Part shown: one piece after another, positions 24,401 through 34,359 of the stretch
Layout: each line of letters opens with the position of its first letter
How positions within the stretch are numbered: the first letter of the stretch is position 1
Assembly (NCBI GenBank): GCA_036346375.1
Contig: CM070514.1
Coordinates: forward strand, 11,560,463-11,624,462
Reading direction: 5' to 3'
Length of the DNA: 64,000 nt
Source of the DNA: Guadua angustifolia
Lineage: Eukaryota; Streptophyta; Magnoliopsida; Poales; Poaceae
Position numbers and translations under genes: made by a program
The notes under the pieces: generated by a model
What the model was told of the DNA's origin: nothing
Databases searched by the model: none
What the model saw: only the letters and a program-made list of their open reading frames with translations

Positions 24401-27400
24401 TATTGAGCGCTATAAGACGCGTCTCGTTGCACGTGGTTTCCAGCAGGAGTATGGGCGTGACTATGAGGAGACCTTCGCTCTGTTGCTCACAGACCACTCG
24501 GCACACACTTGTCGCCGTTGTACATTCACGCGGTGGACCATCTCCCGGCTTGATGTGAAGAATGCTTTTCTTCACGGTGAGCTACGTGAGGAGGTCTACA
24601 TGCACCCACCTCCTGGCTATTCATGCGCGGATGGCTACGTGTGTCGCGCCGTCGTTCTCTCTATGGGCTCAAGCAAGCCCCTCGGGCTTGTTTTGAGCGC
24701 TTTACCTCGTTGTCACCTTCGCTGGTTTTGTTGCTAGTGAGCATGACCGCTCTCTTCGTTCACACTTCTCCTCGGGTCGTACTCTTCTTCTTCTCTCGTG
24801 GATGACATGCTCATCATCGGTGATGATCCTCAGTACGTTGCCTTTGTCAAGGCGCGTCTCAGTGAGCAGTTTCAGATGTCTGATTTGGGTCCTCTTCGGT
24901 ATTTCCTTGGGATTGAGGTCACTTCCACGCCTGAGGGCTACTATCTCTCCCAGCGGAAGTACATTCAGGATCTCCTTGATCGGGCATGTCTCACTGATCA
25001 GCGTACTGTTGCCACTCCTATGGAGCTTCACCTTCAACTCCGTCCTACTGATGGTACTCCTCTTGAGGATCCTACTCGCTACCGCCACCTCGTTAGGAGT
25101 CTTGTTTACCTTGGCATTACTCGCCTTGACATCTCTCATGCTGTTCACATCTTGAGTCAGTATATGCAGACTCCTACTCAGATACACTACAGTCACCTCC
25201 TTCGGGTCCTGCGGTATCTTCGTGGTACCATTGATCGCCGTTTGTTTTTCACTCGCTCCAGCCCCTTGCAGCTTCAGGCCTATTCAGATGCTTCCTGGGC
25301 TAGCGATTCCTCTGATCGTAAGTCCCTTTCTGCTTATTGTGTCTTCCTTGGTTCTTCTTTGATTGCCTGGAAGACCAAGAAGCAGATCATTATTCTCGCT
25401 CAAAGATCGAGGCCGAGTTATGGCTGGCCTCTGTGGTACCGAGGTGACATGGTTACGGTGGCTCTGGCAGACTTTGGCGCCCTTGTCTCTTCCCTACTGA
25501 CGGTGTGCTCGACAAGACGCTGATCAAGATTGCTCGAGATCCGGTGAAGCACGAGCTCACCAAGCACATTGGCATTGATGCTTCCTATGTCCGGTCGCGA
25601 GTGCAAAGAAGCGGTGGTTGCCCTTCAAGATGTGCCTTCCGAGGTTGGATCGCGGATTTCTTCACGAAGGCACAAACTAAGGCGCAAAGATGATCTTCAT
25701 CTCTCCAAACTCAATGTTGTGGATCCACCTTGAGTTTGAGGGGGGGTGTTAAACTAGACTTGTATAGGGTGTTGTTTGCTATTTTCCATTCTCCCTGTAC
25801 ATGTATTTCTTTGGCCCAGTTAATGGATGAGCTGCCATTCAAACTATTCTAACATGTATAAGTTTTGAAAAATTATCAAAAAATTACTATGCGTAGGGAA
25901 AGTGAGTTTCTACAATCTTGTAAAATTTGAAGAACAAACTCGATCTTTTTTGAAAGATATGAAAAAGACAAACAATGAGATGAATAGTGCTAAACAGTGA
26001 AAAATCGCTATTCAAGCTGAATGTCTTTCATATCTTTCAAATGCGATTGAGTTTCTTCTTCAAATTTTACAGGATTGTAGAAGCTCACCTCCCCTACGTA
26101 TGGTAATTATTTTAGAATTTTTTAAAACTTATACACGTGGGTTTTATAGAGCATTCACGGTAAGGGTGGTTTACATTGGATATGTTGCCACATATGTGTA
26201 TATATATATCTGCGTGTAGGATATTCTATTATATATATATACACACACCTGCATGTAGGATATTCTATTGTACGCCTAGGCCAATTAACCCAGTCTGACC
26301 GATCCTGCATCCCACTAATCAACGCATCAGATTGCCCTAGTTGACCGAGCCATGCGTCCCACTAACTAACTAGTTAATGCATTTTCCTTGTTTGTACTGA
26401 GTCTTTTGCTTTGTTGTAGCCACAACTTTTTATTGGCAACTCGGATTCATGAACGGTTTTCTCCAGTAGCTTATTGACGACGAGAGGAACAGAATAATAT
26501 AAGTCTCGCTAATAAACAATCATTTTTGCTTTTCGGTGACAGTTTTTACTATCCATATAGATAAATTTTACTATTCGTATACATAGATTTTACTATTATG
26601 CAGAGGTTTAGTAGCCTATGTAGTCTGCGCAGTAGTAAAAGTTTACAGTATATGGGTAGTAAAATATTTGTATATGGATAGTAAATTTATATAGTTGGAT
26701 AGTAAAATCTGTACAATCATGCGAGGATAGATTTTACTTATTACCGGTGATAGATTTTACTATCCGTATATATAGATTTTATTAATTGCATATATTGGAG
26801 GAAGACAATAGATTTTACTTATTACCGGTGATAGATTTTACTATCCGTATATATAGATTTTATTAATTGCATATATTGGAGGAAGACAATAGATTTTACT
26901 TATTACTGGTGATAGATTTTACTATCCGTATATATAGATTTTATTAATTGTATATATTGGAGGAAAACAACAAACTAGACAAGGCAGAAGACATGCCTGG
27001 CATTTCTGCCTTCGAGTTTGATTTCCTCCCATTCTCACGATGGGTGACTGCATGCCAATTTTCTTGTGTGCGCAATCAAAGCATAGTCGGGTGACTGCAT
27101 CCCTGCCATCCATTGCAAATTCTGACAATCAATCGGTTTGTTTCTCTCCAATCCTCACCTTCAGTGCCTGACAAACAATCAGTTGGAAACTAGTACAGGA
27201 GGCAAAGCTAGAGGCAGATTTATAGCCATCCTGACAAGAAGGTAACCACCGTTCAGAGTTCAGAAAGAGCAGCAGCATCTGTTTCTGTTACACCTGCCCA
27301 TTGTGCTTGTCCTGAACTCTGTTTAAAAACCTGTTGAACTTACTACCCTGTACCACCTGCACTAGTAACTTCAACCTGATCTTTTTTTCGGTGCATCCTT

Positions 27401-28000
27401 TTCATGTTCTCCACAACATAAAGGGGGTGTTTGGGACAGCTCCAGCTCCACCAAAATCTGTGGAGTTGGTGGAGCAGGGTATTTCTAGCTCCAGAAATTT
27501 GTGGAGCTGGAGCTGTGGGTACATTAAGAGTGTTTAGGTAGATCATCTTGTTTACATTTTAGACTAAAAATATAAATTTAATTCACTTTATTTTAGCCTA
27601 TAAGTTTCAGCTCTGAGTTGGAGCTGGGATCTGGAGCTCTCCCAAATAGGGCCAAAAAATGATCTTTTCACTCAGAGCATTGAATGGGACAGAAATTTTA
27701 GTCAGTCGCTAGCTGTGCCTATCTCTGATCTTTTGGAAACTCATGAAAAATTGTTGGATACTCTAGTACTGAAAATTACTGCATGCATGAATGACACAAC
27801 AGATTAATTACTGAATTATCAGTGGCCTAAAAAGTTGTTGGTCAGGGTCAAGCTGCAGCTGCAGGTTTGTATTGTATTTCCCTGTGCTATTAGACAGGGT
27901 TATTGATTCCCAAGTGCTTCTTCCTTCTCAGGGTTCGTGGCAGGTTAATAGTACTAGTACTTATTATAGATCGCAAGTAATCATATATAAATTTTACTAT

Positions 28001-28048
<48 letters not shown>

Positions 28049-31000
28049 ATGCAGAGGGTTCAACATTTGTGTAGTTTGTGCAGTAGTAAATTGATGTTCA
28101 TTTGGAAGTAAAATCTGATTCACGTAACGTTTATTTGGCAGTAAAATTTGATTCTAGTACTAACTACTCCCTTTGGTCACAAATAGTTGCCATTTTGGAC
28201 ATAGATGTAGTCAAACTTTTAAAATTTTGGCTGTCAATATCTTTTTAAATATTTAAATTGGATACATGAAAATCATACGTGTAGATTTCTCTTGAAAAGT
28301 ACTTTCATAATATTGTAATTTTATTGTGTTTTAGAAATATATTATAATAGAAATTAGTGGTCAAAATTATGTTTTGGAGACCGTGCCGATATCCAGAAGG
28401 ACAACTATTTGTGACCAGAGGGAGTAGCAAATGCGTACACTCGTGTGTTGACTAAGCCAATTGGCTACGTGGCAAACCAACTAATAAATGCGTTTCCTAG
28501 TTTGTACATGAATATGTTTTCTTTAATTTAGCCATAAATTTTTATTGACAGCTCCGATTCACAAAAGGTTTTCACCGGTAACTTACCTGACGACGAGAGC
28601 AACATAATGATATAAGTCTCGTCAATAAACGCCACATGAATGAGATTTTATTGCTAATTTATCGAATGTATCGTAAAATTTTACTACCGCACAGGTTGCT
28701 GAACCCTCTAGTATAATAGTAAAATATATATATACGAATAGTAAAATCTGATTCATGCAACATTTATTGGCTAGACATATCAATATATTACTCTCGTTAT
28801 CAGTAAGCTACTGATGAAAACCATTTGTGAGTCGGAACTGTCAAGAAAAAGTTATGGCTAAATCAAAGAAAAAACGGATTCATGTACAAACTTGAAAATG
28901 CATTTCTAGTTGGCTACGTAGGTGATTGGCTTAGTCAACATGCGGACGTATGTGGGATGGTTTGCATGCGCTTCTCCAACCAAAGCATAGAATAACTAAT
29001 CTACTTATATATGTATATACATATATATACATATATGTACATATATGTATCGTCCTACGTGTCATAACAGTTCTGAGAACATCTAAACGATGTACTAATT
29101 CCATTATTGTAGTTAATTGGCTTCATTCATCAAAATTTTCCTTGGTCATATTAACCATCTAATACCTATCTTTTTGTGGATGTGAATCAGTTCCCGGGTG
29201 TTTCTGCTTGGCCCTTCTCATCACTACTACACTCCAAAATGTGCTCTAACAAGATCTACTGTTTATAGCACCCCAATTGGGGATTTGCCAGTAGACCAGG
29301 AAGGTATCGTTCTCACTGAATCTAGATGCTGCAACTATTTCCTTTTGATATTGGTGTCGACTTTGTTATGGAAAACTTCTTTAGACTTATTATGCATCAC
29401 ACCTTTTACATACTATATGTAATCAGTTAACTATGGTCTTTACCTAGGCCTGAACGTTCTCTAGGATCACAAGCCAGACATCCAGTATTATTATTCACGT
29501 CTGATACTAGTACTGATACAAACATGCCTTCCATGCATGATGGGCGGTATTAGTGTGATTCTAAACTATTATTATTCTTTACTCTCCAGATATTTCTGAT
29601 GTGCTCCTGCGGTACGTTTCTGATATGATTTTGTTACTTATTCCATGTTATCCTTTATCCTTATTTAATAAAGCTCTCATGTTGTCTTGCTACTCTATGT
29701 TAGTAATTTTTTGTTGTTGAAGTTTCACTTAAGCAATCATCTCTTTTATTAAGACTAGATCTTCTTGTTCTGAATAAATTATTTCTTAATTTATATATTT
29801 GTGTCTTGAGTTCTAAGTTGATATTTTTCTGCTTCTACATATGCCACTATTGTTGTGGCACTACTTTTTGAGAAAAAGATATCTGTGCTCATAACATGTC
29901 ATACTGTCAATATGTTTTGGTAGGCATTGGCGGAACCAAAAACTGACATGGGGAGGGTGGATATATAATACACTAAAGCTAGTGCCTAGTTGCACTGGAA
30001 TTAAACTATAATAAGAACATTTAGCATCAGCAATAATAGCACCCAAGATCAAAATACAACATAATTATTGAAAATAATTAAAAGAAAATACAAGATTGGG
30101 TTTCTTCCCTAGCCTACCCTAACATGTTTAGGGCAAAAGGCTTGGTTGTTGTAAGATCGAAATTGGGGCTCAAGTGAGCTCAAGCTCATGCTTGACTCAA
30201 ATATAAGACTTTATTAGAATTGCACTATACTATGCATATATATTGTAATCTTTGAGTCTATTTGAATTGAGCTCAAGCTTGGATTGGTGTGGCCTCATGT
30301 TGACATTGAATTTTAGCCAAAGCTCTAATAGCATTGAGCCTGAGCTATTTTTACATCCCTACCTTTTGATAGATCTTAATTACACGTTACAAGGTTGCCT
30401 TTTTAATCAGCTCATTCTGCTTTGCTTACCTCTTCATGAACTTTAGGCGTACATTCTTACTATACTGTTTTTCCAGTCATCGAGGAACTCAACGCTACAG
30501 GAAAATTTGAATTTATGGACCTTAGTGTGGATGAAGCTGAACATAGCATGGAAATGCATTTGCCTTACCTTTCTAAAGTCTTTCAGGGGTAATTTCTTTG
30601 TTGATAATTTTATATCCATGTATTCTTTCAGGGGTAATTTCTTTGTTGATAATTTTATATCCATCTTGTATTCTCGTTTGAATAAAACACTGATCTCACA
30701 CACTTAACATTTATGTCTATTCATGTTGATCTGACAGACATAATGTAAAAGTTGTCCCTATCCTTGTCGGTGCCCTTAACTCCCAAAGTGAAGCCATGTA
30801 TGGGCAGTTGCTTTCTACATATGTCGATGATCCAAAAAACTTTTTTTCTATCTCCTCAGACTTTTGCCACTGGGGATCCCGGTAAGTGATTAATGTCTGC
30901 AACGCCTGCTTATGCATGCTTCTTGCTTGTTTTACCATGGAATGGCATTCACATACTCTGTACATCTCTATCAATATAAATTAAGTCAAATTAATATGAG

Positions 31001-32776
31001 AGACATGCCGACCGCATAATCTGTAGTTTGAGCAAATTTTCATCATCATCTTGTGTCACCTTGGTCAAATGTTCTTCTGCACAAGTAGCTAATAAAACTA
31101 GCAGAATGTTGTCATATTTGGTGAATCTAAAGCTCTGGCCATGTAGAAATGCAAAATAGTTGATGCAAGGTTCAGCTTGAAATTTGCTACTGAATCTGTT
31201 TATATTATGACATGTGAATAATGGGTTCATAATGCAAGGTCAACAGTCCTAGAGTTCTTCTCAGAAAATCTTTTCACAAGGCCTAAAGAGTGTCCGAATA
31301 CATGTTTTTAGTCTTTTGACCAGAAATGTTTGCAGAAGGTACTATATAGTAAAGGATGTCCTACTATAAGACCCCTTTTCTGCACATCAATTCTGATTAG
31401 GTTGCACACTGGGTATCTGACTTGTTGAACAAATTGTGTTTGATCTAATTCTCTTAACCGTGCCTGAAAATGATTTAGAGAGTGATCAACTTCCAAATCT
31501 TTTTATATGTAAATTTGAATTTGGATACTTTCAATATGTGCAAATTGAATTTCAATAGATGTCAGGCGACACAGTTTTCTGAATAACAAAGGATATGATC
31601 ATATGATCCACATGCCTATTAGTTGAAACCCTCATTGCCAGGGTAAATGTCTTGCTTGCAGTTACAAGAATATACTGTTTCTGGCCATCCCTTTGTTTTA
31701 GCATAAATGCATCAGCGACCAATTGCAATAATGTATTGAACCAGTCTGGGCCAATGGATGGGTTTTGAAGGGCTCAGATCCAGGTGGTGGATCCTCCCAG
31801 CAATCAACAACCATTTTTCGAAAAACCGCCACCACTTGCTATACCATTTTGCAATAATCCCTTACCTCCCAAATCCCAATCTTCGATCCATCTCCATCTG
31901 ATAGCTACGGCACACTGCATCCCTCCCAAATCCGTCTCCAGCTGTGGCACGCCGCCACAACCACATCACTGGACAACCTTGGAGGTTCCAAGGCTTGGAT
32001 GAGTCTACCGGTCATTGCTGAATGGGGGAAACTGGTGTTGTCGTGCGGCATGGGCAGACCCGAGCGACGGATCCATTGGTTTGGATCGGATTTGGGAGGA
32101 ACGTGTGTGCAGGACAGAAGACCTAATTTGCTAGGTAGGATTTGCATAGGTTGTAGGGAACCACTCACCTCGATCCCGAGCGTAGAAATGTGATCTGATG
32201 GCCAGATTAATTGAATGCATTATTGGACCCAAAGGAGTGATTGCATCCGAGCCTAGTGCATCAGAATCTTGTTTACACAATTCAACCCATTTTAACTGCT
32301 GCAGCTGTTTTTGCTGCTGCTGCATCTGGTACATGGAAATGACTATGTTCGTCCCATTGCTACATCAGGTTTAGTTATACATACTATGACAAGAACCATG
32401 GTGCCATTCATAAATCTATCGAGGCATTGGACAGCATGGGCATGGAGATCATAGAGACTGGTGACCCTGATGCGTTCAAACAGTACTTGCAGGAGTATGA
32501 GAACACCATATGTGGACGCCACCCCATCAGTGTTTTCCTTCATGTAAGTGACTCCTTGACGATGCAACTAATGTTACCTTTGTTTTTACAATTTTCTTCA
32601 TCTTCTTTGTGCGCATTGTATTGTGCTAGACTTTGAAACATTGCTCAACGAAGATTAAGATCGGCTTCGTTCGCTACGAGCAGTCAAGCCAGTGCAAGAG
32701 CTTGGGGGACAGCAGCGTGAGCTACGCATCCGCTGCAGCCAAGTTGGACACTACAGGAGAAGAGAGTAAGGATTGA
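15640..32776 (+). CDS. MEMO1-like: MEMO1-family protein (AmmeMemoRadiSam B-like), 8 exons
   Basis: Exons: 15640-15691, 16920-17004, 17084-17152, 29191-29303, 30477-30588, 30738-30881, 32369-32543, 32630-32776. All seven introns are GT..AG and the phases join without a stop into 298 residues, the usual MEMO length. The protein starts 'MERVRRAAHAGSWYTNN'. It carries the family blocks 'IAPHAGYSYSGRCAAYAFG', 'FLLGPSHHYYTPKCAL', 'EHSMEMHLPYL', 'VPILVGAL', 'SSDFCHWG' and 'YENTICGRHPISVFL'. His47, His79/80 and Cys240 match the metal-site residues H49, H81 and C244 of human MEMO1. The family has a LigB-dioxygenase-like fold; its role in plants is not settled. Intron 3 is 12,038 bp and full of transposons. 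An AATAAA lies at 32934. No clear TATA box is seen upstream of the ATG. Nothing suggests loss of function. Confidence 0.93.
16506..16738 (+). mobile_element. Tourist/PIF-type MITE in intron 1
   Basis: The terminal inverted repeats are TGGTGTGTTTGG and CCAAACACACCC. They are flanked on both sides by TTA (16503-16505 and 16739-16741), the target duplication of PIF/Harbinger elements. It is 233 bp with no coding capacity. Confidence 0.7.
17505..18000 (+). mobile_element. MITE with long terminal inverted repeats
   Basis: The left end 'TATATAGGAAAAAGTCC..' with 'GGTCCCTCAACTCTT' is matched in inverse by 'AGAGTTGAGGGACCAAATTC' and CCTATATA at the right. About 496 bp, non-coding, in intron 3. The superfamily was not decided. 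Confidence 0.65.
18017..18382. repeat. Inverted-repeat segment in intron 3
   Basis: 'TGGGACACTATGGTGTCAGG' near 18017 is matched in inverse by 'ATCATGGTGTCCCA' near 18370. It is probably an old MITE; its ends are uncertain. Confidence 0.4.
18384..18434. repeat. (AT)n microsatellite
   Basis: An uninterrupted run of about 25 AT dinucleotides stands at the border between the inverted-repeat segment and the tandem array. Confidence 0.95.
18435..20835 (+). repeat. Tandem array, four copies of a 370-470 bp unit
   Basis: Each unit has 'CTTGCATATAC', 'TTATACCTCTTTATCATTTT', 'AAGATACTCCAAAGTGAGTT', 'GCATTGGAGTATCTTAGAAT' and ends in a palindromic 'TACTCCTAGGAGTA'-like junction. Copies start near 18450, 18825, 19290 and 20500. 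The fourth is cut off from the third by a hAT element at 19620-20474. Microsatellites of CA/TA type have grown at the junctions near 19175-19255 and 20825-20870. Confidence 0.8.
19620..20474 (+). mobile_element. Non-autonomous hAT element inside the tandem array
   Basis: Perfect 13-bp terminal inverted repeats TAGGGATGAAAAT. Flanks are TTCCCATG (19612-19619) and CTCCTAAG (20475-20482). Intact copies of the array carry one CTCCCAAG-like octamer at this place, so the flanks are a diverged 8-bp duplication. 855 bp, no transposase seen. Confidence 0.7.
20889..21004 (+). repeat. 5' LTR of the intronic copia
   Basis: TGTTAAACTAGACTTG at the start, CTATTCTAACA at the end. It carries 8 extra bases, a doubling within 'TTTGGCCCATTGGCCCAG', not present in the 3' LTR. 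At 116 bp it is very short for a copia LTR. Confidence 0.95.
21005..21016 (+). promoter_or_regulatory. Primer binding site (tRNA-iMet)
   Basis: TGGTATCAGAGC directly follows the 5' LTR and is complementary to the 3' end of plant initiator methionine tRNA. Confidence 0.92.
21480..22480 (+). pseudogene. copia gag, frame-broken
   Basis: Pieces of a copia gag appear in shifting frames: 'APPPFVMFDGTNF' near 21535, 'VWRQLDSLGPPY' near 21920, and 'EFLRRLRPEFEQLRAQLLA' near 22020. A CCHC knuckle was not clearly found. At least two frame changes occur between 21560 and 21930. The GC-rich stretch before it (21030-21470) is the leader and has no convincing protein. Confidence 0.7.
22481..25692 (+). pseudogene. 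copia pol: protease, integrase, RT, RNase H, frame-broken
   Basis: 'WILDSRASFHMT' near 22490 is a decayed protease DSGAS-type site. A GAG-pre-integrase HRLGH ('WHHRLGHM') is near 22930. The integrase core has 'FIDDFSRYTWIYLL', 'FRADSAGEY' and 'HAQNGVSERKHR' (23160-23410). RT has 'CKWVYKMKTRSDGS' and 'RLDVKNAFLHG' (24360-24580). The 'VDDMLIIGDD' site near 24800 comes after a frame change. RNase H has 'AYSDASWASDSSDRKS' near 25280. One frame is open for 674 codons (22713-24737). Breaks at about 22735, 24640 and 25400 stop full-length pol. Confidence 0.88.
25738..25854 (+). repeat. Polypurine tract and 3' LTR of the intronic copia
   Basis: GAGGGGGG (25738-25746) abuts the LTR, which runs 25747-25854 from TGTTAAAC to CTAACA and is 108 bp. 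The TGTAT duplication follows. Confidence 0.93.
26145..26726. other. Decayed repeat sequence in intron 3
   Basis: AT-rich. Part of it (26380-26520) resembles the left arm of the foldback element at 28432-28951, and 'TTTTACTAT' motifs recur. No gene. Confidence 0.5.
26727..26969 (+). repeat. Minisatellite, three copies of 81 bp
   Basis: Units start at 26727, 26808 and 26889. Each contains 'ATAGATTTTACTTATTACCG' and 'GCATATATTGGAGGAAGACA', with only a few differences in the third copy. Confidence 0.9.
27423..27653 (+). mobile_element. Tourist-like MITE
   Basis: Left GGGGGTGTTTGGGACAGCTC and right GAGCTCTCCCAAATAGGGCC are inverted repeats of each other. About 231 bp with 'CTCCAGCTCCACC' inner repeats, in intron 3. 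The target duplication is not clear. Confidence 0.6.
28003..28040. repeat. (AT)n microsatellite
   Basis: Nineteen AT units in a row. Confidence 0.95.
28167..28424 (+). mobile_element. Stowaway (Tc1/mariner-type) MITE
   Basis: CTCCCTTTGGTCACAAATAG at the left is matched in inverse by CTATTTGTGACCAGAGGGAG at the right. The TA duplication lies at 28165-28166 and 28425-28426. 258 bp, in intron 3. Confidence 0.9.
28432..28951. mobile_element. Foldback element with about 200-bp arms
   Basis: 'GTTGACTAAGCCAATTGGCT' near 28448 is matched in inverse by 'GGCTTAGTCAAC' near 28930. 'TTTGTACATGAATATG' is matched by 'CATGTACAAAC'. 'GGTTTTCACCGGTAACTTAC' is matched by 'GTAAGCTACTGATGAAAACC'. A central loop of about 100 bp remains. 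Confidence 0.7.
29304..30476. other. Intron 4 of the MEMO1-like gene
   Basis: No element with clear ends is seen. The part around 29930-30180 may be a decayed repeat. Confidence 0.5.
30579..30664 (+). repeat. Tandem duplication across the exon 5 donor
   Basis: A 41-bp block starting TCTTTCAGGGGTAATTTC lies at 30579-30619 and, without change, at 30624-30664. The first copy contains the last exon 5 bases and the donor GT at 30589. The second copy repeats exon end and donor 45 bp downstream inside intron 5. Use of the second donor would read TAA straight after the Gln-Gly of exon 5. Confidence 0.9.
30882..32368. other. Intron 6 of the MEMO1-like gene
   Basis: 1487 bp, no recognisable gene or element ends. 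ORFs here, for example 31784-32193, match no family I know. Confidence 0.5.
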
Positions 32777-32960
32777 GTGGGTGGTGGTGTTCTCTGTTCA
32801 ATATCGCAACCTCGGTTTAACATGCTGTACTACAATTGGTTTGCGATACCTTGAGCTGTCTGTCACTTTGTAATAACAGGCTCTTGTTGAAGACTGATCA
32901 TTGCTCTAAGGCTACAGCTGGAAACAAGACATTAATAAAAATAAAAAGAACCTCATATTC
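32777..32960 (+). promoter_or_regulatory. 3' UTR of the MEMO1-like gene with poly(A) signal
   Basis: AATAAA at 32934-32939, about 160 bp after the stop, is the likely near-upstream element. The cleavage site was not determined. Confidence 0.5.
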
Positions 32961-33867
32961 TGGATTTCTGGGATGTGTTTATGTATACCTACATGACGAG
33001 CCCTGCATTGTAGACGCTCTTCTCTTCCAATGTTCTTTCTGGAGTAAATTGCAGTTTACACCGGGTATTGTGTATGGAGTTTCGCTTTCCACTAGTTTTT
33101 TGCTATAATTTCACTTTGCACAACCATAAAACACTCTATTGTTGCACTTTCCACCACCCTGGACATTACAATGTTGCACTCTGCCTCAGCCAATCATGCT
33201 AAGGTCCAATCGGGCTCATTCTTCGCGATACTTGGGGCATTCTCAATGCTCTTAACAGTTTATTCAACATGTCATATAAGACTAAAGCTTACGTGGAGAG
33301 AAGATTAAAGAAGAGGGGATGGAATTTGTTTCTTGCATGAAAAACAGCTTCGGCACTAAACTAAAGGAAGATACAACAAAAAAAACATGCATTGAGAAGA
33401 GGAGAGTTATATCGAACTTCATTCCATACCTTGCATGATATATATTTGATGTTTTTTATGCATTTGTGTTAAGATACAAATGGTTGGAGAGGTAGTATTT
33501 TGTACTATTTATTGATGATGTAGGTGTTTTTAGATGACTATAGAAACTATACATAGGGAGTGCCTATAGACACATCATTGCTCTCATGCGGACAAGCCCC
33601 ATGCTGACATGGCACCACAGCTAGTTTGATTGGTTATCTTTTTTTTTGGACAAATGGATACATGTTAAAAAGGTGTTGAGATGTGATAGGACTTTAGGTT
33701 CTACTTGTTTAAACATGTTTGTACTCTATCTCATTATAGACAAATCTAGAGTTTATACTATAAATATAGCACTCTATTGTAAAGAATCAATTTAATAAAG
33801 AGAGTTGTGCCTTCTTATATTGTGTGTGTGCTTTCCGTTATTGTTCTTGCTACTCGATTGATGTATT
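32961..33867. other. No gene; possible copia-LTR-like tail
   Basis: 33700-33830 ends 'AATAAAGAGAGTTGTGCCTT', which is like the R/U5 end of plant copia LTRs, but no LTR borders were found. Confidence 0.3.
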
Positions 33868-34016
33868 CAGGGGCGGATCTACAGTGTACAGGCTGGGGTC
33901 AAGTAACACCGACGCCCTCCAGTCTAGCACACATGCTTCTTCAGTATATAAGCATATAATCCTTTTATTACAGTTCGTAATGACTCCGATGAACTTTTCT
34001 TCTGGATCTGCCCCTA
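33868..34016 (+). mobile_element. Short hAT-type MITE
   Basis: CAGGGGCGGATCTAC at the left faces CTGGATCTGCCCCTA at the right. Flanks GATGTATT (33860-33867) and GATGCATT (34017-34024) agree at 7 of 8, an 8-bp target duplication. 149 bp. Confidence 0.75.
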
Positions 34017-34359
34017 GATGCATTGTGGTTGATCTGTGTCAGCTCTCATTATTTTACAACATATTATCAGTACGAAGCTCTACTGAGGCTAATTAAAATC
34101 GTTTGCCTACATCAATCTACACTGTAGTGAATTTCGGCTGGTATCAAGCGATTAATCTTCTGCAAGCCATGCGCAAGTTCCAAGTATGTAAGTTGATCGT
34201 ATCATAATAGTTTTTAATGATGCAGATTAACTTCCCTAATTATCTCAATTAATCTAATCGGAAAATTAGACCTATTGGTACTGTTCATCTAACCGATCTT
34301 GAAGAGAAAGAGGAAAAAAAAGAGAAGGCGACGGCGCCACCGTCCACCCCTCTCTGGAG

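Larger units (their letters stand above)
20889..25854 (+). mobile_element. Full-length Ty1/copia element with very short LTRs
   Basis: LTRs of 116 and 108 bp bound the element and the 5-bp duplication TGTAT flanks it (20884-20888 and 25855-25859). A tRNA-iMet primer site follows the 5' LTR and a purine tract precedes the 3' LTR. Domain order is gag, protease region, integrase, RT, RNase H, which is copia. The LTRs are identical except for an 8-bp length difference, so insertion is recent. Yet gag and pol are broken by frameshifts. It sits in intron 3 of the MEMO1-like gene, in the gene's own orientation. Confidence 0.93.
20874..26144 (+). mobile_element. Foldback MITE split by a copia element
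   Basis: The arm 'GAAACCCATGTGTAT' (20874-20888) continues after the copia at 25860 with 'AAGTTTTGAAAAATTA' through about 25985. It is matched in inverse by 26010-26144, ending 'AAACTTATACACGTGGGTTT'. Without the copia the element would be about 300 bp and form a long hairpin with arms of about 135 bp. Confidence 0.75.

Noticed and set aside
32749..32758. CACTACAGGA inside the last exon of the MEMO1-like gene, like the CACTA terminus at 42337
   Set aside because: It lies within the open frame, the flank does not match the CAT next to 42337, and no subterminal repeats follow. Chance match.
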